Positions 4,592-9,480 of a DNA stretch of 9,480 nucleotides are shown one piece after another (position 1 is the first letter of the stretch; the number at the start of each line of letters is the position of its first letter). This stretch comes from an uncultured Paraprevotella sp. (lineage in GTDB: Bacteria > Bacteroidota > Bacteroidia > Bacteroidales > Bacteroidaceae), in NCBI GenBank assembly GCA_910584955.1, contig CAJUDC010000103.1, forward strand, positions 1 through 9,480, given 5' to 3'. Below the pieces are notes generated by a model. That model worked only from the letters and a program-made list of their open reading frames with translations. It had not been told where the DNA came from and made no database searches. The position numbers were made by a program, and so were the translations under genes.

Positions 4592-6577
4592 ATGCGTGTC
4601 GGTCGGTTGCTTTGGTTTCTGGGGCTGTTGCTCCCGATGGGGCTTCGGGCGCAAATCAACACCGACCGGGTGATGATGATGGGGCGTAATGCGCTCTATT
4701 ATGAAGATTATGTGCTTTCCATCCAGCGCTTTAACCTTGTAATCAGTGTGAAGCCTTACCTGGCCGAACCTTATTTCTTCAGGGGACTGGCCAAGTTCTA
4801 TCTGGAGGACTTTACGGGTGCGGAGCTGGATTGCAGCGAAGCGATCGCCCGGAATTCCTATATGGCCGGTTATTACCAGTTGAGAGCGTTGTGCCGGGTG
4901 AACCTGAAGCGCTATGAAGAAGCGGCTACGGATTATTACCGGGCGTTGGATTATGAACCTAAAAACAAGTCCTGCTGGCATAATCTGGTGCTGTGTCAGT
5001 TGGAATTGAAAAACGATGCGGCTGCCGATTCCTGCCTGGACCGCATGATCAGGTATTGGCCCGGAGATGCAGATAACTATACGATAAAAGGCCAGATCGC
5101 TTTTAATCGCGCCGACACCCTGCAAGGACTGGCTTATCTGGACCGCGCGTTGCAGGTGAATCCTTATGAGGGGCAGGCGTGGACTATGCGCTCGATGGTC
5201 AGTCTGCAACGCGGGCAGTACAAGCAGGCGGAGGAAGAACTCGACAAGGCCATCGCACAGTTGCCCCGTATGGCCGGAAATTATATCAATCGCGCCCTTG
5301 CCCGTTACCACCAGCGCAACTTGCGGGGCGCTATGGCGGATTATGATACGGCGCTGGAAATAGAACCGGGCAATTACCTGGGGCATTTCAATCGCGGACT
5401 TCTGCGGGCGCAGGTGGGGGATGACAACCGGGCCATCGAAGACTTTGATTTTGTGCTTGAGCAGGAACCGGACAATATGATCGCCTTGTTCAACCGGGCG
5501 TTGATGCTCGATAATACCGGCGACTATAAGGCAGCCATCCGGGACATCAGTACGGTGATTGATGAGAATCCTTCGTTCTGGACCGGATATCAGTTCCGGG
5601 CTTCCATCCGTCGCAAGATCGGCGATACATACGGAGCCGAGCGCGATGAGTTTAAGGTGATGAAGGCACAGATGGAACAGCGCTACGGAGGGAAAAAGAA
5701 TCCGGCGCATACGAAAACACGCAAACGGAGCGACAGAGACCTGAATGATTACAATAAACTGGTGGAGGCGGATGTGAACGAACCGGAACGCCGGTATGCC
5801 AGTGATTACCGGGGGCGTGTACAGGACAAAACGGTGGATTTGCAGCCGGCTCCTTTGTATGTGCTGACCTATTATCGGCGCGAGAATGCGGTAAACCGTT
5901 ACGTGCCTTACCACAAATCGGTGGAGCGGTTAAATAACAGCAAGGTGCTGCTTCAACCTCTTTATTTGTCCAACGACGAAATGTCGCTGGATGAGACGCA
6001 ACTGAATATACATTTTGCTTCGATTGCCGATCTGACGGAGAAAATCGAAGCCGGACGCCCGGATGCCCAGTTGTATCTGGCGCGGGCGTTGGATTATTAT
6101 CAGGTGCGTGACTTTGAGGGAGCCATGACGGATCTAGACCGTTGTCTGGCAGCGGAGCCGGATAATCCGCTGGCGCTTCTGGTCCGTGTGCAGGTGAGAT
6201 GCAGACAGGCCGGCGTTTCGCTTAAAACGGACGGGGAGGCGGAAAAACCGTTCCGCTCCGACCCGGATTTGGGATATAAGGCCGCTCTTTCCGATCTGGA
6301 GCGTGTGACGAAACTGGCTCCCGACTTCTCCTATGCGTATTATAATGAAGGAAACATTTACGTACAGCTTCGGGAGTACGACAAGGCAATAGTCGCGTAT
6401 GGGGAAGCGCTCAGGCTGGACAACCGTTTCCCGGATGCCTGGTACAACAGGGGAGTGGCTCATCTGCTGGCCGGGCATTTGCAGGGCGGACTGGCGGATT
6501 TAAGTCGGGCCGGCGAATTGGGAATGTACTCCGCTTATAATTTAATTAAGCGTTATTCCGCTTCAAAGGGAAGATAA
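4592..6577 (+). CDS. Secreted tetratricopeptide-repeat protein, 661 aa
   Basis: This is an exported TPR protein. The N-terminus is a typical signal peptide (RVGRLLWFLGLLLPMGLRA) with likely cleavage after A20, giving a mature start QINTD. Two blocks of TPR helices follow: about 27-360, roughly nine or ten repeats with motifs such as YEEAATDYYRALDYEP and GAMADYDTALEIEP, and about 480-650 (FEGAMTDLDRCLAAEP, YDKAIVAYGEAL). Between them a basic, tyrosine-rich stretch at about 361-475 lacks the TPR pattern and may be a separate domain or a disordered link. No enzyme motif is visible, so it is probably a periplasmic scaffold; partners are unknown. ATG at 4592 is preferred over an in-frame TTG at 4559 inside def because it gives a clean signal peptide. 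It starts 2 nt after def, so it is translated from the same message. Confidence 0.9.
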   Translation: MRVGRLLWFLGLLLPMGLRAQINTDRVMMMGRNALYYEDYVLSIQRFNLVISVKPYLAEPYFFRGLAKFYLEDFTGAELDCSEAIARNSYMAGYYQLRALCRVNLKRYEEAATDYYRALDYEPKNKSCWHNLVLCQLELKNDAAADSCLDRMIRYWPGDADNYTIKGQIAFNRADTLQGLAYLDRALQVNPYEGQAWTMRSMVSLQRGQYKQAEEELDKAIAQLPRMAGNYINRALARYHQRNLRGAMADYDTALEIEPGNYLGHFNRGLLRAQVGDDNRAIEDFDFVLEQEPDNMIALFNRALMLDNTGDYKAAIRDISTVIDENPSFWTGYQFRASIRRKIGDTYGAERDEFKVMKAQMEQRYGGKKNPAHTKTRKRSDRDLNDYNKLVEADVNEPERRYASDYRGRVQDKTVDLQPAPLYVLTYYRRENAVNRYVPYHKSVERLNNSKVLLQPLYLSNDEMSLDETQLNIHFASIADLTEKIEAGRPDAQLYLARALDYYQVRDFEGAMTDLDRCLAAEPDNPLALLVRVQVRCRQAGVSLKTDGEAEKPFRSDPDLGYKAALSDLERVTKLAPDFSYAYYNEGNIYVQLREYDKAIVAYGEALRLDNRFPDAWYNRGVAHLLAGHLQGGLADLSRAGELGMYSAYNLIKRYSASKGR

Positions 6578-6578
6578 A

Positions 6579-6616
6579 GGAAGGCGGCAGAGCGCTTTTT
6601 CTTTGATTTTTTTCAG
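6579..6616 (+). terminator. Weak intrinsic terminator candidate after the TPR gene
   Basis: A short hairpin, AAGGCG (6581-6586) with CGCTTT (6593-6598), has a 6-nt loop and one G-U pair. It is followed by further T-rich sequence (TTCTTTGATTTTTTT). The stem is short, so read-through into thrS is likely to some degree. Confidence 0.4.
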
Positions 6617-6646
6617 CGTATGAGAATGATTTCGTGAAAAAATAAC

Positions 6647-6654
6647 TATTTTTG
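6647..6654 (+). promoter_or_regulatory. thrS promoter -7 box candidate
   Basis: TATTTTTG matches the Bacteroidetes -7 consensus TAnnTTTG and is the same octamer as the one before ruvX. No good -33 TTTG is found 19-21 nt upstream. The predicted start is near 6661, leaving a leader of about 24 nt with the purine stretch GAAGAGAAAAA before the ATG at 6685. No T-box or other threonine-responsive leader fits in this space. Confidence 0.5.
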
Positions 6655-6684
6655 CACGATTGAAGAGAAAAATAACGAACAACT

Positions 6685-8628
6685 ATGATAAAGATTACTT
6701 TCCCGGACGGCTCGGTTCGTGAATACGAAGCCGGAGTTACGGGCTTACAGATTGCTGAAAGCATATCCTCGCGGCTGGCACAGGAGGTATTGGCTTGCGG
6801 AGTAAACGGTGAAACGGTAGAACTGAATCGTCCGATCAACGAGGATGCTTCGGTGGTACTTTATAAATGGGAGGATGCCGAAGGAAAGCATGCTTTCTGG
6901 CACACATCGGCTCATTTGATGGCGGAGGCTTTGCAGGAATTATATCCCGGAACACAATTCGGAATCGGCCCGGCTATAGAAAACGGCTTCTATTATGATG
7001 TGATGCCGCCTGAAGGGACGGTGATCCGTGAGGCCGATTTTGCAGCGGTGGAGAAGAAAATGGCCGAATTGGTTCAGCGGAAGGAAAATCTGGTGCGCAA
7101 CAGCATTTCCAAGCAGGATGCTCTCGCATTTTTTGCCGAACGCGGTCAGACCTATAAGAATGAACTGATAGAAGATCTGGAAGACGGTAAGATCACGACG
7201 TATACACAAGGCAACTTCACCGATTTGTGCCGGGGACCGCATTTGGTGAACACCTCGGCCATCAAGGCTGTGAAGGTGACGGCCGTATCCTCCGCCTATT
7301 GGCGTGGAGACGAGAAGCGTCCGCAGATGACCCGTTTGTACGCCATCTCGTTCCCTAAAAAGAAACAGCTGGATGAATATCTGGCCCTGTTGGAAGAAGC
7401 CAAGAAGCGCGACCATCGCAAGATCGGTAAAGAAATGGAATTGTTCATGTTCTCCGAAAGGGTGGGCAAGGGGCTGCCCATGTGGTTGCCGAAAGGCACG
7501 GCATTGCGCCTGCGTCTGGAAGACTTTCTGAAGAAAATACAAAAGCGTTACGGGTATCAGCAGGTGATGACCCCGCACATCGGCGGTAAGAATCTGTATG
7601 TGACGTCCGGTCATTACGCTCATTACGGTAAGGATTCGTTTCAGCCTATCCACACCCCGGAAGAGGGTGAGGAGTATATGCTGAAACCGATGAACTGCCC
7701 GCATCATTGCGAGATATACGCCTGGAAGCCCCGTTCCTATAAGGATCTTCCTTTGCGTCTGGCTGAGTTCGGTACGGTGTACCGCTATGAACAGAGCGGT
7801 GAGCTGCACGGTCTGACCCGTGTGCGTTCCTTTACACAGGATGATGCGCACATCTTTTGCCGGCCCGATCAGGTGAAGAATGAGTTTATCCGGGTGATGG
7901 AGATTATTCAGATCATTTTCGGTGCATTGAATTTTGAGAACTTCGAAGCACAGATTTCCTTGCGCGATCCTAATAATAAGGAAAAATACATCGGTTCCGA
8001 CGAAGTATGGGCCGAAGCCGAGAACGCAATTATTGAAGCTTGCAAGGAGAAGAATCTGCCGGCTCGTGTGGAATACGGTGAGGCTGCTTTCTACGGACCG
8101 AAGCTCGACTTCATGGTGAAGGATGCGTTGGGCCGTCGCTGGCAGTTGGGAACGATTCAGGTGGACTATAATTTGCCGGAACGATTCAAGTTGGAATACA
8201 CGGGTGAAGACAATCAGAAACATCGTCCGGTGATGATCCATCGTGCGCCGTTCGGCTCTATGGAGCGCTTTTGTGCGGTGCTGATTGAGCATACGGCCGG
8301 TCATTTCCCCTTGTGGCTGACGCCCGATCAGGTGGCTATTTTGCCCATTTCCGAGAAGTTCAACGATTACGCCAAGCAGTTGTGCGCTTATTTCGACGAG
8401 CATGATGTGCGCGCCGTCGTAGACGACCGCAACGAAAAGATCGGCCGCAAGATCCGTGACAATGAGATGAAGCGTATTCCTTACATGCTCGTGGTTGGCG
8501 AAAAAGAAGCGTCGGAGGGCACGGTGGCTGTGCGTAAGCAGGGAGAAGGCGACCAGGGCACGATGAAATTTGAAGATTTTGCGAAGAAAATCAATGAAGA
8601 AGTACATAATATGACAAATAAGTATTAA
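6685..8628 (+). CDS. thrS: Threonyl-tRNA synthetase
   Basis: This enzyme charges tRNA-Thr. It is 647 aa, the usual length for the full four-domain form. Order: TGS domain (1-60), editing domain (about 65-225) with HTSAH at 73-77 and CRGPH at 182-186, class II catalytic core (about 240-540), and anticodon-binding domain (about 545-640). The catalytic zinc ligands correspond to C338 (in MNCPHHC), H389 (DDAHIF) and H519 (MIHRAPFG). Class II motif 2 (FGTVYRYEQ to [12 protein letters not shown]) and motif 3 (APFGSMERF) are intact, so it should be active and able to clear mischarged Ser-tRNA. The start is set by the TGS domain beginning [10 protein letters not shown]. infC starts 76 nt downstream, and the thrS stop lies inside a promoter-like box for infC. 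Confidence 0.98.
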   Translation: MIKITFPDGSVREYEAGVTGLQIAESISSRLAQEVLACGVNGETVELNRPINEDASVVLYKWEDAEGKHAFWHTSAHLMAEALQELYPGTQFGIGPAIENGFYYDVMPPEGTVIREADFAAVEKKMAELVQRKENLVRNSISKQDALAFFAERGQTYKNELIEDLEDGKITTYTQGNFTDLCRGPHLVNTSAIKAVKVTAVSSAYWRGDEKRPQMTRLYAISFPKKKQLDEYLALLEEAKKRDHRKIGKEMELFMFSERVGKGLPMWLPKGTALRLRLEDFLKKIQKRYGYQQVMTPHIGGKNLYVTSGHYAHYGKDSFQPIHTPEEGEEYMLKPMNCPHHCEIYAWKPRSYKDLPLRLAEFGTVYRYEQSGELHGLTRVRSFTQDDAHIFCRPDQVKNEFIRVMEIIQIIFGALNFENFEAQISLRDPNNKEKYIGSDEVWAEAENAIIEACKEKNLPARVEYGEAAFYGPKLDFMVKDALGRRWQLGTIQVDYNLPERFKLEYTGEDNQKHRPVMIHRAPFGSMERFCAVLIEHTAGHFPLWLTPDQVAILPISEKFNDYAKQLCAYFDEHDVRAVVDDRNEKIGRKIRDNEMKRIPYMLVVGEKEASEGTVAVRKQGEGDQGTMKFEDFAKKINEEVHNMTNKY

Positions 8629-8633
8629 CTTTG
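8626..8633 (+). promoter_or_regulatory. infC promoter -7 box candidate overlapping the thrS stop
   Basis: TAACTTTG is a perfect TAnnTTTG match whose first three bases are the thrS stop codon. No clear -33 is present 19-21 nt upstream. If used, transcription would begin near 8640 and give infC-rpmI a thrS-independent transcript that still contains the upstream 17-codon frame at 8651. Confidence 0.4.
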
Positions 8634-8650
8634 CAGCGCCTTGGAGGGCT

Positions 8651-8704
8651 ATGTCTATTAATAAAGAAAAAGTAAACAGAAGAGAAGAAGTTTTAGATTT
8701 TTGA
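8651..8704 (+). CDS. Candidate 17-codon upstream ORF in frame with infC
   Basis: ATG at 8651 opens a 17-codon frame (MSINKEKVNRREEVLDF) that ends in TGA at 8702-8704, directly before the infC ATG at 8705 and in the same frame. GGAGGG (8643-8648) lies only 2 nt before its ATG; such a motif is rare in Bacteroidetes, though this spacing is too short for an ideal Shine-Dalgarno. A small hairpin (AGCGCC with GGGCT, 8635-8650) would partly cover that motif. It could be a leader peptide coupling translation to infC, or the remnant of a longer IF3 N-terminus. No homology is recognised and the frame may be chance. Confidence 0.35.
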   Translation: MSINKEKVNRREEVLDF

Positions 8705-9349
8705 ATGAAGAAAGACAATTTGAAGCAGCAGTATCGTGTAAATGAACAGATACATGTGCGTGAAGTCCGCATAGTAGGTGATGATGTAGAGTCCGCAGTG
8801 ATGCCCACCGGTAAAGCATTGCAGTTGGCAGAGTCCAAAGGGGTGGACTTGGTGGAAATATCGCCCAATGCCGTTCCTCCTGTTTGCCGTTTGATAGATT
8901 ATAGCAAGTTCCTGTATCAGCAGAAGAAGCGTCAGAAAGAAATGAAGGCCAAGCAGGTCAAGGTGGATGTAAAGGAAATCCGCTTCGGACCGCAGACCGA
9001 TGATCACGATTATAACTTCAAGCTGAAACATGCGCAGGGATTCCTTTCCGACGGTGATAAAGTGAAAGCTTATGTGTTTTTCAAGGGGCGCAGTATCCTG
9101 TTTAAGGAACAAGGCGAAGTGTTGTTGTTGCGTTTTGCCAATGACCTGGAGGAATACGGCAAGGTGGAGCAGATGCCTTTGTTGGAAGGAAAGCGAATGA
9201 CTATATTCATTGCGCCGAAAAAGAACGCTCAGCTTAAGAAAACGGAAAAAGGTTCCGAGCAAGAGGCTGTTGCGAGGCCGGAGAAAATTCAGCCTAAGCA
9301 GAACGCCCCGAAAGAGTATACGGGACCTCGGGTGGAAGGCGAGGACTGA
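8705..9349 (+). CDS. infC: Translation initiation factor IF-3
   Basis: IF3 binds the 30S subunit, keeps the subunits apart and checks start codon and initiator tRNA. The N-domain (about 8-72) begins [17 protein letters not shown] and includes [13 protein letters not shown]; a Lys-rich linker (73-88) follows, then the C-domain (about 88-172, [17 protein letters not shown] to [12 protein letters not shown]). At 214 aa it is longer than E. coli IF3 (180 aa) owing to a charged, Pro/Lys/Glu-rich tail (about 173-214). The start is ATG at 8705, not the AUU found in E. coli; a TGA sits immediately upstream in frame, so no longer form is possible without read-through. rpmI follows after 77 nt, giving the classical infC-rpmI order. 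Confidence 0.97.
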   Translation: MKKDNLKQQYRVNEQIHVREVRIVGDDVESAVMPTGKALQLAESKGVDLVEISPNAVPPVCRLIDYSKFLYQQKKRQKEMKAKQVKVDVKEIRFGPQTDDHDYNFKLKHAQGFLSDGDKVKAYVFFKGRSILFKEQGEVLLLRFANDLEEYGKVEQMPLLEGKRMTIFIAPKKNAQLKKTEKGSEQEAVARPEKIQPKQNAPKEYTGPRVEGED

Positions 9350-9362
9350 CAAAAGAAAAGAA

Positions 9363-9395
9363 TGTGCGTAACGCCTTGGTATATGCGTTACCACA
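9363..9395 (+). promoter_or_regulatory. Hairpin in the infC-rpmI spacer, candidate ribosomal-protein leader element
   Basis: A 7-bp stem GTAACGC (9368-9374) / GCGTTAC (9385-9391) has a 10-nt loop. Below it TGTG (9363-9366) pairs with CACA (9392-9395) around a single bulged C. No U-run follows (GTTAATAATAATAATT), so it is not an intrinsic terminator. Its position before rpmI is where L20-dependent control of rpmI-rplT acts in other bacteria; whether it does so here is inference. Confidence 0.45.
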
Positions 9396-9426
9396 GTTAA
9401 TAATAATAATTAAAAATAAAAACAAA

Positions 9427-9480
9427 ATGCCAAAGGTAAAGACTAATTCCGGTGCCAAAAAAAGATTCGCTCTTACCGGG
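9427..9480 (+). CDS. rpmI: 50S ribosomal protein L35 (3' partial)
   Basis: The first 18 codons are MPKVKTNSGAKKRFALTG, the conserved basic N-terminus of L35, a small protein of the large ribosomal subunit. The window ends inside the gene; L20 (rplT) is expected next. There is no Shine-Dalgarno; the ATG follows an A-rich stretch (AAAAATAAAAACAAA), as is common for highly expressed Bacteroidetes genes. It is probably cotranscribed with infC. Confidence 0.95.
   Translation, partial: MPKVKTNSGAKKRFALTG

Noticed and set aside
4565..5914. Long open frame of 449 codons on the minus strand opposite the TPR gene
   Set aside because: It is a mirror of the TPR coding frame; the translation has no recognisable domain, and the plus-strand gene has a signal peptide and clear repeats.
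8702..8704. TGA before infC as a selenocysteine or reassigned codon
   Set aside because: No selenocysteine insertion hairpin is apparent, and IF3 starting at 8705 already has its normal N-terminus, so plain termination is simpler.
6940..8868. Long open frame of 642 codons on the minus strand opposite thrS and the start of infC
   Set aside because: It runs across two unmistakable plus-strand genes, is rich in His, Leu, Arg and Gln as expected of an antisense shadow, and shows no domain.

Overview
The window is a stretch of Bacteroidales core chromosome, with a Parabacteroides/Tannerellaceae-like flavour; the genus is a guess from protein style only. Three things point there. The gene order is HU-like, SPOR lipoprotein, ruvX, def, TPR protein, thrS, infC, rpmI. 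The histone-like protein is of the Bacteroidetes-specific HU-related type. Promoters carry the Bacteroidetes -7 box TAnnTTTG, and most genes lack a Shine-Dalgarno sequence. I see no insertion sequence, integrase, CRISPR array, tRNA or rRNA gene.

Layout. Positions 1-1171 (+) hold the 3' part of a zinc N-acetylmuramoyl-L-alanine amidase with a C-terminal SPOR-like domain. It converges, through a probable bidirectional terminator at 1221-1265, on a minus-strand operon (2120 down to 1256) of three small genes: a YtxH-type membrane protein, a two-helix holin-like protein, and an unrecognised 93-aa protein whose start overlaps the preceding gene. A divergent regulatory region (2121-2444) separates that operon from a plus-strand HU-like gene followed by a SPOR lipoprotein, ended by a strong intrinsic terminator (3431-3466). 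A second plus-strand operon follows: ruvX, def and a secreted TPR protein (3589-6577). Then come thrS, infC and the first 18 codons of rpmI, which runs off the end.

How the genes work together. The amidase strips peptides from peptidoglycan, and SPOR domains bind the resulting bare glycan; the window has two SPOR-type proteins, so the left half has an envelope theme. The right half is translation: peptide deformylase, threonyl-tRNA synthetase, IF3 and L35, with RuvX (16S rRNA maturation and/or recombination) alongside.

The least ordinary part is the divergent region. Both promoters have the same -7 octamer (TATCTTTG) and the same 8-mer (AGAGGGCA) just upstream of -33. The roughly 155-nt leader of the HU-like gene carries a phased 22-bp repeat (core AAATAAGGTCTACACC) whose last, degenerate copy contains the start codon. 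This looks like an undescribed regulatory array, possibly autoregulatory. A second oddity is a 17-codon reading frame directly upstream of infC, in the same frame and separated from it only by one TGA.
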